In this document: one piece after another, positions 27,401-35,156 of the stretch | How positions within the stretch are numbered: position 1 is the first letter of the stretch | Layout: each line of letters opens with the position of its first letter | DNA from: a bacterium | Lineage (GTDB): Bacteria > Armatimonadota > Abditibacteriia > Abditibacteriales > Abditibacteriaceae | Assembly (NCBI GenBank): GCA_004172935.1 | Contig: SDZD01000001.1 | Location: 186,001 to 250,000 of the forward strand | Length of the DNA stretch: 64,000 nt | Reading direction: 5' to 3' | The notes under the pieces: model-generated | Database searches by the model: none | The model's input: only the letters and a program-made list of their open reading frames with translations | What the model was told of the DNA's origin: nothing | Made by a program: the position numbers and the translations under genes

Positions 27401-28525
27401 GTGCCTCCTGCGTCGCTGTATATTCACGTCCCCTTTTGCGCGCGGCGCTGCCCCTACTGCGATTTCGCGGTATCAGTCAACGGACGCGCCGAATTTCGCG
27501 CCGCCTACCTCGAAGCGCTGCAGCTCGAACTCAAAACACAACTGAGTGGAACTAGCGCCCACCTGAAAACCATATTCTGTGGCGGTGGCACGCCCACAGA
27601 GCTGAGTGCCGCCCAACTGAACTCGATTCTGGATACGGTACGCGCTCACGCAACTGTGGCCCCTGATGCCGAAGTCTCGCTGGAAGCCAACCCCGAAAAT
27701 CTATCGCGCGAAACGCTGCGCGAACTGCACGAGGGCGGCTGGAATCGCCTCAGTCTGGGCGCACAAAGTTTCGATGATACAACGCTGCGTTTTTTGGGTC
27801 GCGCACATGATGGAGCGCGTATCGAGCGCGTTGTCCACGAAGCGCGCGAAGAAGGGTGGACCAATATCTCGCTCGACCTCATTTACGGGGCGCCCGCTCA
27901 AACACTGGAAATGTGGCGCTCCACACTAGAACGCGCCGTCGAACTAAACGTACCGCACGTTTCGGCCTATTCGCTCACAGTCGAAACGGGCACGGCCCTC
28001 GGCCAACGCGCGGCCAAAGGCACCTTTCGCGCCCTTGATGACGACCACCTTGCCGACCGCATGGATGTAGCAAGCGAACTTCTGGAACACGCGGGATTAG
28101 AACGCTACGAAGTCTCGAATTGGGCACGTCTAGGCCAAGAATGTCGGCATAATCAAAACTACTGGCGTGGCGGTTCTTACTTCGCGGCAGGTTGCGGCGC
28201 ACACGGTCACTTTGACGGAGAGAGATTCTGGAATGAACGCGATACGAAAATTTACGTTCGCCGAATAATTTCCGACGGTACAGCACGTGTTGAAACGGAG
28301 CGGCTGACACCAAATGAGCGTCTAGTAGAGCGACTGGCAACAGGACTTCGCACACGTGAAGGGGTCGCTTTAAACGAAGGCGAAACCAAACTTTTACAAC
28401 CGACTTTAGCTTCACTGTGTAAGATGGGTTTGTTGAAGTACGACGCAGAGCATCTGAAACCCGAAAAAACGGGCTTCGCGCTCGCCGATGGTTTAGCATC
28501 ACGTCTAATTGGGCATATTCTTTAA
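27401..28525 (+). CDS. hemW: Radical SAM heme chaperone HemW (coproporphyrinogen III oxidase-like)
   Basis: A 374-residue protein starting at GTG. The radical SAM cluster cysteines are 13, 17 and 20 in HVPFCARRCPYCDF; FCGGGTPTEL and LSLGAQSFDD are further core motifs. HemN-type coproporphyrinogen oxidases carry an extra N-terminal extension that is missing here, which places it with HemW, a protein that binds heme and delivers it to membrane respiratory enzymes. This fits the cytochrome-rich cluster elsewhere in the window. It stands alone on the plus strand. Confidence 0.92.
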   Translation: MPPASLYIHVPFCARRCPYCDFAVSVNGRAEFRAAYLEALQLELKTQLSGTSAHLKTIFCGGGTPTELSAAQLNSILDTVRAHATVAPDAEVSLEANPENLSRETLRELHEGGWNRLSLGAQSFDDTTLRFLGRAHDGARIERVVHEAREEGWTNISLDLIYGAPAQTLEMWRSTLERAVELNVPHVSAYSLTVETGTALGQRAAKGTFRALDDDHLADRMDVASELLEHAGLERYEVSNWARLGQECRHNQNYWRGGSYFAAGCGAHGHFDGERFWNERDTKIYVRRIISDGTARVETERLTPNERLVERLATGLRTREGVALNEGETKLLQPTLASLCKMGLLKYDAEHLKPEKTGFALADGLASRLIGHIL

Positions 28526-28576
28526 GCTCTTTTTTTTGATACACAGAGGGCGGCAGTTCTCGCCGCATTGCTTCCG

Positions 28577-30025
28577 ATGAAATCTTTTTCCCACAAGCGT
28601 CATTTGCCCCTGTTGGCACTCTCTAGCTTGACTGTTTTGGGTGCCGTACCTGTAAGCGCACAAACTGCTCGCTCACTCTACCTGTATAACGCCACGTCTG
28701 GGCAGGGTGTCGCTCAAGACGCTCGACCCGCAACATGGGGAAATGGCAAGTCGGATAGATCGCGCCGTATGCAATACGAAGGAGCATCTTCTCTTGAAGT
28801 TACGACACGCTCTTTCGCAGAAGGCATTCGCTTTGATCTCACTCGCCCTGTCGATCCAGCCCCTTATCTGAACAATGGCTTCATTCGTATGCGCCTCAAA
28901 TTCCGAGAAATTGGTGGCGGCGGTATGGGTGGTATGATGGGCGGTCCAGGCGGAATGATGGGCGGCCCTGGTGGCATGATGGGTGGTCCAGGCGGAATGA
29001 TGGGCGCAGCCCCTCGTATGGGCATGTTAGGTGGCGTTCAAGCACAGTTCCAAATGGAGCCACATTGGAATAGTTCCGCTCAAATACGTGGACGTGGTGG
29101 CGTGCCCAACTTTGGAGGTGGCCCTGGAAACCCCGGCTTCGGTGGAATGCCAGGAATGCCGGGAATGGATGGCGGCGAAGGCGGTATGGGCGGTTTCACC
29201 GGCCCATTGCCACAAACAACCTTCATCAAAGAACTTAAAGTTACTCTGATACGTGATCAAGGTGTCACGACTGGACGTATAGGCATCAATCTCAGCGCAC
29301 GCGATAACCAACCCGACGACGAAGGTTGGCGGCTCTACACGCTTGCGCTCAAAGATATGACCTCGACTCCAGACGCATCTGGCAACATTCGCCGCGTGGT
29401 AATCACTAGCGACAACGAAGATACCTTCTATATGGCGCAGTTAGCCCTCGTAGTCGAGACGGGTCAGATGACGGTTTCTTTGCGCACTGCCGATAAACCA
29501 GCAGGAACACAAATGGCCGAGGTCGAGTGGAAACCCCAGCGCAACCTCACCCTTGTCGCTGATGTGGAAGCAGGAGCTGCCGATCCGCAAGTCGAATGGA
29601 ATTTCGACGCCGATAACGTGGGCAACTTGCCCGCTCCTGCCATCAATGGTGGCATGATGGGTGGTATGCCTGGAATGATGGGCGAAGGCGGTCCTATGGG
29701 CGACCCACGCATGGGCGGCATAATGGGCGGAGCGCCTGGCGGTATGCAACGCGACCCGCGCGCCCAATTGGGTATTGGTGGCCCCGGTGGTACTCCACGA
29801 ATGGGCACAGTACCTGGCATGATGGGTGGAGCACCCGGCATGGCGGGCGGTATGGGCGATGGACAACCAGCATTCCTTGGACCACGCATCGACGCACGCG
29901 GACAATCGGCCTCCTACTCGTTCCCGAACGAGGAACAGAACTATCGCGTCGAAGTAACCGTTCGCGACCGTTCAGGCCAGAAACCACCAGTGAAAGCCTC
30001 AATTCTGGTTCGTATTCGCGGCTAA
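28577..30025 (+). CDS. Secreted Gly/Met-rich low-complexity protein
   Basis: A 482-residue exported protein with a signal peptide ending near PVSAQT. Two low-complexity regions are built from MGG/GGM units: about residues 113-150, with four near-perfect GGPGGMMG-type repeats, and about 350-435. Between and after them are ordinary segments (TFIKELKVTLIRDQGVTTGR, then RRVVITSDNEDTFYMAQLAL and SYSFPNEEQNYRVEVTVRDR, the last Ig-like). Clusters of methionine can bind copper(I), but this is speculation here. ATG at 28577; a TTG 9 nt upstream is possible. No family recognised. Confidence 0.75.
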   Translation: MKSFSHKRHLPLLALSSLTVLGAVPVSAQTARSLYLYNATSGQGVAQDARPATWGNGKSDRSRRMQYEGASSLEVTTRSFAEGIRFDLTRPVDPAPYLNNGFIRMRLKFREIGGGGMGGMMGGPGGMMGGPGGMMGGPGGMMGAAPRMGMLGGVQAQFQMEPHWNSSAQIRGRGGVPNFGGGPGNPGFGGMPGMPGMDGGEGGMGGFTGPLPQTTFIKELKVTLIRDQGVTTGRIGINLSARDNQPDDEGWRLYTLALKDMTSTPDASGNIRRVVITSDNEDTFYMAQLALVVETGQMTVSLRTADKPAGTQMAEVEWKPQRNLTLVADVEAGAADPQVEWNFDADNVGNLPAPAINGGMMGGMPGMMGEGGPMGDPRMGGIMGGAPGGMQRDPRAQLGIGGPGGTPRMGTVPGMMGGAPGMAGGMGDGQPAFLGPRIDARGQSASYSFPNEEQNYRVEVTVRDRSGQKPPVKASILVRIRG

Positions 30026-30046
30026 GAAGTCCTCTAAGATAATTCG

Positions 30047-30081
30047 AAAAAGGCGCTCAATTTTCCGTTGAGCGCCTTTTT
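30047..30081 (+). terminator. Intrinsic terminator before lpxC
   Basis: A perfect 14-bp stem (30047-30060 with 30068-30081) around TTTTCCG, followed by T-rich sequence, 21 nt after the Gly/Met-rich gene and only 37 bp before the lpxC start. Confidence 0.9.
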
Positions 30082-30118
30082 CATTTCAGCCCAGCCCAAT
30101 TACGGTTCACTAAAGCCT

Positions 30119-31021
30119 GTGCCCCATCATTTCAGCACGCTCGAACGCGAGGTCGAGTTGGAAGGTGTTGGTCTCCATTGCGGCCAACAAATTCGTTTGC
30201 GCTTGCTTCCCTCCGACAAAGTCGGCGTCACTTTCGTTCGCACCGACCTAGAGGGGCATCCCGAAGTCGATGCTGATGTAGCCCAAGTTTCGACTACAGT
30301 CCACGCCACGACTATCGAATGCGGCACGGCGCGCGTCTCCACTATCGAACACCTACTGGCAGCCCTGTGGGTAAGCGACTACACACACGTTCGGGTCGAA
30401 CTCAACGGGCCAGAAGTTCCTATTCTGGATGGTTCGAGCCAAGGATGGATAGAACTTCTCTCTCAGGCTGGCCGACGCCAATTGGAAGGTATACGTCCGA
30501 TAGCACACCTGCAGGCTCCTGTATGGGTTGAATCGAAGGGCACTCAGATGTTTGGATTGCCTCTGCCCACCCCATCAGAGAACATAAAAACAGAATTTCG
30601 CCTTTCGGTGGGTGTCGACTTCGATGCCCCCGGCGCCAAAGCGCAGACCTTTGATGGACTCGTAACCGCCCGCTCGTTCGCAGATGAACTGGCCGCAGCA
30701 CGCACCTTCACTCTGGAAGCATGGCTTGCCCCATTGCGTGGGGCAGGACTTATTAAAGGTGGCTCACTCGAAAATGCGATCTTGATCGGCACTGATGGCA
30801 CTCCATCATCGCCCTTGCGGTTCGAAAACGAACTGGCCCGCCACAAAGCACTCGACTGTGTAGGTGATCTGGCGTTGGCAATTTGCGCGCAGGGTGCGCG
30901 CTTTCATGGGCACATCATCGCGATACGTGCGGGACACGGCGCCCACCGCGATTGGGTAAGCCAGGCACTTGCCAATAATGCCCTCATTATGCGCGCGGGA
31001 GACTACTCGTGTGACGAATAG
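30119..31021 (+). CDS. lpxC: UDP-3-O-acyl-N-acetylglucosamine deacetylase
   Basis: A 300-residue zinc enzyme that performs the committed step of lipid A synthesis, hence evidence for an LPS-type outer membrane. The GTG at 30119 gives the usual N-terminus (LEREVELEGVGLHCG). Zinc ligands are His78 in the EHLLAAL motif and His242/Asp246 in RHKALD; the catalytic base region is Glu77 and His273 in IRAGHGAH. An upstream in-frame TTG lies inside a terminator stem and is rejected. No other lpx genes are near, and a terminator hairpin sits in its leader. Confidence 0.95.
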   Translation: MPHHFSTLEREVELEGVGLHCGQQIRLRLLPSDKVGVTFVRTDLEGHPEVDADVAQVSTTVHATTIECGTARVSTIEHLLAALWVSDYTHVRVELNGPEVPILDGSSQGWIELLSQAGRRQLEGIRPIAHLQAPVWVESKGTQMFGLPLPTPSENIKTEFRLSVGVDFDAPGAKAQTFDGLVTARSFADELAAARTFTLEAWLAPLRGAGLIKGGSLENAILIGTDGTPSSPLRFENELARHKALDCVGDLALAICAQGARFHGHIIAIRAGHGAHRDWVSQALANNALIMRAGDYSCDE

Positions 31022-31073
31022 TTTTCCAATAAGTAAACACACACTTTTATGCACGTCCAAAATATAAAAGTGG

Positions 31074-31101
31074 TTTAGAAAGCCCAAGAGAGGGGTATAA
31101 T
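31074..31101 (+). promoter_or_regulatory. Sigma70-type promoter of prepilin 3
   Basis: TATAAT at 31096-31101 with a TTTAGA -35-like hexamer at 31074-31079 (16-nt spacing). It predicts a leader of about 50 nt before the ATG at 31160. The ATG that overlaps the -10 box at 31100 is therefore unlikely to be the true start. Confidence 0.6.
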
Positions 31102-31159
31102 GAGAGGGATTGTTGTCCCAATCGTTTTTCTTTTTTTATTTCGGGGACCTCGTCAAGCT

Positions 31160-31840
31160 ATGTTTCATTCCAATACATCCTTCAAGCGGAAGGGATTTAC
31201 TCTTATAGAATTGCTCGTAGTTATTGCTATCATTGCAATTCTTGCGGCAATCCTGTTCCCAGTTTTCGCTCGCGCTCGTGAGAACGCACGTAAGATTTCG
31301 TGCATGAGCAACCTCAAACAGATTGGTTTGGGCATAGCTCAATACACGCAGGATTACGACGAAAAACTGCTGATTCAGACCAGCACAACGAACCGGCACT
31401 TCGGCTATGTTCTTCAACCCTATTTGAAGAGCCGCCAAATCTTCGTATGCCCCTCTGGTGCAGGCTCTCTCGCGACAACAACGGCTATCGCCAGCGATAC
31501 AAGAGACCATAACTGGGTAATGCCAGATACGAATGCAGCTGGCGCAGCCGACCCGTTCACCGGTTCCTATGGCATGAACGTTAACGTCAACAATGGCACA
31601 GCCTTAGCCGCGATTGCTTCGCCTTCGACTCTCGGCATGTTTTTCGACTCGACATGGCCAGAGGTCGGCGGAATTAGCAGCACAGGTAACTTTGGCGCCA
31701 ACTTCGATGCCTCCCGCCACTTTGACGGTTTGAACATCTGCTACGCCGATGGACATGCCAAATGGCTCAACCGTTTGAATGCTTATCGCGATGCTTACAA
31801 CGTGCCAGCAAACAACCCCAGCCTCATCTATCCTTCGTAA
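31160..31840 (+). CDS. Prepilin-type DUF1559 (H-x9-DG) protein 3
   Basis: A 226-residue pseudopilin-like protein. The leader [12 protein letters not shown] has the canonical Gly before the cleavage site and Glu at +5, followed by the hydrophobic helix and [20 protein letters not shown]. The tail has the H-x9-DG signature ([17 protein letters not shown]). The ATG at 31160 gives a short leader and follows a good promoter. It is a single-gene unit with its own terminator. Its mature region differs strongly from the two prepilins at 19-21 kb, so it is a separate member, not a recent copy. Confidence 0.9.
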   Translation: MFHSNTSFKRKGFTLIELLVVIAIIAILAAILFPVFARARENARKISCMSNLKQIGLGIAQYTQDYDEKLLIQTSTTNRHFGYVLQPYLKSRQIFVCPSGAGSLATTTAIASDTRDHNWVMPDTNAAGAADPFTGSYGMNVNVNNGTALAAIASPSTLGMFFDSTWPEVGGISSTGNFGANFDASRHFDGLNICYADGHAKWLNRLNAYRDAYNVPANNPSLIYPS

Positions 31841-31860
31841 TATATAGCGATAGAATCATG

Positions 31861-31898
31861 CAGCCTCTTCTTTGTTTAAGAAGGGGCTGTTTCTTTTT
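31861..31898 (+). terminator. Intrinsic terminator
   Basis: A 12-bp stem with one G-U pair (31861-31872 with 31878-31889) followed by TTTCTTTTT, 20 nt after the prepilin stop and 20 nt before the esterase start. Confidence 0.82.
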
Positions 31899-31918
31899 CG
31901 CTATGCTGTTTGGCGTTT

Positions 31919-32692
31919 ATGGCCGTCGCCACGCTCAATTATTACTCGCCATCGCTTGACAAGCAGACCGCTTGCAACGTTATCATTCCCGAAGTCCCCG
32001 ATCACGATGGGCCATTTCCTGTGTTCTATCTGTTGCACGGCCTATCGGATGACTACTCTATCTGGCAGCGCAAAACGAGCCTGGGGCGCTACGTACAGAT
32101 GCTGCCTCTCATCGTGGTAATGCCTGACGGTGGGCGCGGCTTCTATTGCGACGCCGAAGAAGGCTACGCCTACGAATCGGCCATCGTCAAAGATTTGGTG
32201 CCATTCATTGATCGCACCTTCCACACAGTACCAGAACGGCGCGGAAGGGCCATTGGCGGGCTTTCGATGGGAGGCTACGGCGCCATTAAGTTGGCGCTCA
32301 AGTACCCAGAGTTGTTTATATCGGCGAACGGGCATTCAGGAGCCTACGGCTTCGCTCATGGGCTGTGGCGCGACGAGCAGCCGGAATTTCAGCGCATCAT
32401 CGGTTCCGAAAAGACAGGAGGCCCCAACGACTGTTTCGCACTGGCCGAGCGCTTCCGTGCTTCGACGAACCGCGCCAAGATGCCAGCGCTACGCATAGAT
32501 TGCGGCACGAGCGATTTTCTGCTCGACCAGAACCGCGCCTTTCATACCCATTTGCAGGAATTAGGTATCCCGCATGACTACGCCGAGGCGCCCGGAGCGC
32601 ACGACTGGTCTTACTGGGACAAACACATCCAGAGCGCGCTGCGTTTCCATTCCAAACATCTGGGAATCTCTAAACCGAAATTGCGGGCTTGA
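31919..32692 (+). CDS. Alpha/beta-hydrolase esterase (esterase D / S-formylglutathione hydrolase-like)
   Basis: A 257-residue hydrolase. The nucleophile elbow GLSMGG places Ser116; Asp199 in GTSDF and His228 in AHDWSYW complete the triad; LLHGLSDD supplies the oxyanion loop. It belongs to the putative-esterase family that includes S-formylglutathione hydrolase, tributyrin esterase and mycolyltransferase-like enzymes. It lacks a signal peptide, so a cytoplasmic role such as short acyl-ester hydrolysis is likely. ATG at 31919 is preferred to TTG at 31910. It converges on the minus-strand gene 12 bp away. Confidence 0.88.
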   Translation: MAVATLNYYSPSLDKQTACNVIIPEVPDHDGPFPVFYLLHGLSDDYSIWQRKTSLGRYVQMLPLIVVMPDGGRGFYCDAEEGYAYESAIVKDLVPFIDRTFHTVPERRGRAIGGLSMGGYGAIKLALKYPELFISANGHSGAYGFAHGLWRDEQPEFQRIIGSEKTGGPNDCFALAERFRASTNRAKMPALRIDCGTSDFLLDQNRAFHTHLQELGIPHDYAEAPGAHDWSYWDKHIQSALRFHSKHLGISKPKLRA

Positions 32693-32704
32693 GGCTACGT
32701 CGCT

Positions 32705-33175
32705 TCAGTTAGAGTGAGAGGAGATGAGGGGCATTTCGATGCGCCTGATTTCGCCTTCGAGGACTGCGCGCAGGAAATCGCGCAACTCGTATTTATCCAT
32801 GCCGCGTGAAAGCAAAACCTCGATTTCCTCGCTCCATAAGTCGAGGTTGAGCCAGCGATGGACGCGAGCGCACAAATCATCCTCTTCTTCGCCCCTGTGC
32901 TGTAGTTCCATGCTGTGGGCCTCATCGTGAGCCAAGTCCCACAGCATGTAGCTGCATTCATGGCCCTGTAGTACGGCGAGGGTATGAAACAGTACATCGT
33001 GTTCGCGGCGGAAGCGGCGCGCGTCGGCGCCATAGCCGAGGAAACGCGCGGTATCGCGGTCTTCGACGGGACGAGGCAAGCGCTCTAACACCTGTCCAGA
33101 GGGAGAGAAATAAGTCGTGGTTTCGCCTGAATCATGAACATTCAAGCGGCAACCGGGGAAAAAATATGTGGTCAT
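32705..33175 (-). CDS. Hypothetical protein downstream of tsaE
   Basis: A 156-residue soluble acidic protein. The start at 33175 is fixed by a near-perfect GGAGGTG ribosome site 5-7 nt upstream, the best in this window. It is rich in His, Glu and Arg (for example HECSYMLWDLAHDEAHSMEL) and predicted mainly helical; the His/Asp/Glu spacing in DLAHDEAH could bind a metal, but this is only suggestive. It lies 75 bp behind tsaE on the same strand. No family was recognised. Confidence 0.7.
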   Translation of the reverse strand: MTTYFFPGCRLNVHDSGETTTYFSPSGQVLERLPRPVEDRDTARFLGYGADARRFRREHDVLFHTLAVLQGHECSYMLWDLAHDEAHSMELQHRGEEEDDLCARVHRWLNLDLWSEEIEVLLSRGMDKYELRDFLRAVLEGEIRRIEMPLISSHSN

Positions 33176-33250
33176 TTTGACACCTCCACTCAATGAGATA
33201 TATCCCCCTATACGCCGTATTTTGGCCTTTTGTTCATATACCTCACAGGA

Positions 33251-33682
33251 TTAGGGCAACTTGCGCAAAGAAGCCCTTCTAGAGTCGCCTTCGAAGGTAA
33301 TTTCGATACTCCAGGTTGGTGTCGGTAGGTAGCCCGCGACCATTTCGGGCCATTCGAGCAGCCGCACTGCGTCGCGGCGTTCCAAAAAGTCGAAGAAGCC
33401 CGTATCGCCAAGTTCTTCGCTTTCGAGGTCTTCCAATCGGTAAGCGTCGCAGTGCAGCAGAGGAACCCGCCCGCTGTTGTATTCGAGTATCAAAGTGAAG
33501 GTGGGAGAAGTAACGTCCTCCTCTACACCTAGCGCCCGCGCTAACTCTTGGGCAAAGGTGGTTTTGCCCGCGCCTAACTCGCCGGAGAGATATACCAAGT
33601 CGCCCGCCTGAAGCTTTGCTCCGACCAAAGCGGCCAAAGCGCGTGTCGCAGATTCATCGGGCAAGTTCACATTTTCAGTCAT
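33251..33682 (-). CDS. tsaE: tRNA threonylcarbamoyladenosine biosynthesis ATPase TsaE
   Basis: A 143-residue P-loop protein. Walker A is GELGAGKTT at 34-42; SPTFTLILEY and LHCDAYRLED are family motifs, and LLEWPEM near residue 110 carries the Walker B-like segment. TsaE cycles ATP to drive the TsaBD complex that makes t6A at position 37 of ANN-decoding tRNAs. Length is normal. tsaB and tsaD are not adjacent. The ATG at 33682 is the only reasonable start. Confidence 0.95.
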   Translation of the reverse strand: MTENVNLPDESATRALAALVGAKLQAGDLVYLSGELGAGKTTFAQELARALGVEEDVTSPTFTLILEYNSGRVPLLHCDAYRLEDLESEELGDTGFFDFLERRDAVRLLEWPEMVAGYLPTPTWSIEITFEGDSRRASLRKLP

Positions 33683-34130
33683 GCTAAAAAGGCTATCTGA
33701 GCAGATTGAATAAAGGCTGAAAATCAGTCTTTTTCGAGATTAAATCTATCTTTATCCAATTCACCACAGAGACACGGAGGCACAGAGAGTGGTTGAGAAA
33801 AGAAATTGACAGCAGAGATAGAGAAGCGTAGAGAGATTGGAAAAAGTTATCGTGAGGCATTTTTAGCCGCCGATATGGCCGGATTATGTGTTTTAGGCTA
33901 ACAGATAGGTTAGTGGCGCATTGTCTGGCTGAGACTTTTAGAAGTTCAAATGGCCAAAGCCTCGCAAAAGGCAGATTTGACAGAGTTTGCGTCTTAAACC
34001 TACAATGAAGGCGTTCGCTTTCCTTTTTGTCGCAATGAGAAAAGCACCCTGTTTTATGGTAGAACCCGCTTGCGTCGGTCAAAGGCCAATTCGTCGCCAG
34101 AGACAGACACTAGTTTCGACAAGGATTTTT
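33683..34130. other. Intergenic region with dispersed repeat
   Basis: A 448-bp divergent spacer between tsaE and the secreted protein at 34131. Its left third contains the dispersed repeat at 33744-33790. AAGGA at 34121-34125 is the ribosome site of the next gene. A 129-codon minus-strand frame (33693-34082) translates the repeat and is judged spurious. Confidence 0.6.
33744..33790 (+). repeat. Dispersed repeat, copy B
   Basis: It contains TTTATCCAATTCACCACAGA then GACACGGAGGCACAGAGAG, nearly identical to the minus-strand sequence at 22571-22620. Sequences of the type ACAGAGACACGGAGGCACAG recur in intergenic DNA of many bacteria; their role is unknown. Confidence 0.75.
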
Positions 34131-35075
34131 ATGCTGCACACCACCCGTCGCTCAGCCCTGCGTTTGTTGCCGCTTTTGCCAGTACTTCTTGCAGTGAGCA
34201 CACATGCCCACGCCCAGACCGTCGTCGCCCCTCCCGCTGCAGCGGAAGGGACTGTTGCTGTCGTTCCGGCTGGCCCCACCCGTTCGGGAAACCCCGTTCT
34301 CATCGTCGCCGTCGTGGACACGAGCGGCAATGCCGAAACCGCGAAAAAAGCACTCAACCTGGCGCCACAAGCGCTTGCCCAAACCCCTGGCTATAGCCCA
34401 GTATCGGCGAGCGAATACCCCGCTGTTTCCGCTGCTTTGACCAAAGCTGCCACCAAAGGCGCCGATTGGTCCTATCCTCTCACCTCGACCGATTACATCA
34501 AACTTGGCAAAGTCACGAAAATGACGCGCGCCATGACGCTCTCGGTTTCGCCCGTTGGCGATGGCTATTCGGCAATCGCCGAACTCTACGACACCAAAAT
34601 GGGCGTTCTGACAGGCTACGGACGTGGCTCTTCGGCAGCGGGCCAAACAGGTGACGAGGCTCTGACCAGCGCCATTGCCGATGCTGTGCGCGCATTGGGC
34701 CAGACAGCCACCATCCCCGGTATCGTGCTCGCCAAACCCGCAGTGGGCGGAACTTACGTTGCTCGCTTGTCGCTTGGCACCTTGACTGGCGCCCGTGGCG
34801 GCGCACGCATCGAGTATTTAGGCGATAACGGCGAACCTATTGCGTTCGGCACCCTGTTCGACATCGCTGCAGGAGAAGGACTGGCAACAGTCGCTCCAGA
34901 AACCGCTTATCCCGGTATTTACGTCAACCAGCGTGTTCGTCTCATCAACAACCCAGTCGAAAAACGTGCATTGCCTACTGCACAGCAGGCGGCCAACAAA
35001 GAATTCAACAAATTCGAAACGAACTTCGCCATCACGGTAGCCGTTGGAACAGCGGTTTACCTGATCGCCAAATAG
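34131..35075 (+). CDS. Secreted protein with C-terminal membrane segment, unknown function
   Basis: A 314-residue protein. The ATG at 34131 with AAGGA upstream gives a clear signal peptide (RRSALRLLPLLPVLLAVSTHAHA). The mature part is Ala/Thr/Gly-rich with alternating strands (SAIAELYDTKMGVLTGYGRG, then GGTYVARLSLGTLTGARGG), and a short hydrophobic helix closes the protein (FAITVAVGTAVYLIA). The central part faintly resembles proteins that compute or store a property across a family, but no domain was recognised. It stands alone and ends at a very strong terminator. Confidence 0.7.
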   Translation: MLHTTRRSALRLLPLLPVLLAVSTHAHAQTVVAPPAAAEGTVAVVPAGPTRSGNPVLIVAVVDTSGNAETAKKALNLAPQALAQTPGYSPVSASEYPAVSAALTKAATKGADWSYPLTSTDYIKLGKVTKMTRAMTLSVSPVGDGYSAIAELYDTKMGVLTGYGRGSSAAGQTGDEALTSAIADAVRALGQTATIPGIVLAKPAVGGTYVARLSLGTLTGARGGARIEYLGDNGEPIAFGTLFDIAAGEGLATVAPETAYPGIYVNQRVRLINNPVEKRALPTAQQAANKEFNKFETNFAITVAVGTAVYLIAK

Positions 35076-35089
35076 AATATTTTTGAATG

Positions 35090-35127
35090 ATAAAAAAGAG
35101 GACGCGAAATCGCGTCCTCTTTTTTAT
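35090..35127 (+). terminator. Intrinsic terminator
   Basis: A perfect 17-bp stem (35090-35106 with 35111-35127), AAAT loop and six T in the descending arm. It lies 14 nt after the secreted-protein gene and may also serve the convergent SGNH hydrolase on the other strand. Confidence 0.93.
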
Positions 35128-35156
35128 GTTTTAGCCTCGCCGAATATTTCCGTGGG

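Noticed and set aside
30068..30118. Upstream TTG start for lpxC
   Set aside because: It lies in the descending arm of a terminator and adds residues not found in LpxC proteins; the GTG at 30119 gives the family N-terminus.
31100..31159. ATG at 31100 as the start of prepilin 3
   Set aside because: It overlaps a TATAAT box and would put 20 hydrophobic residues ahead of the prepilin leader; the ATG at 31160 gives a normal short leader.
33693..34082. 129-codon minus-strand frame
   Set aside because: It translates a dispersed repeat and the leader of the next gene; low-quality composition and no ribosome site.
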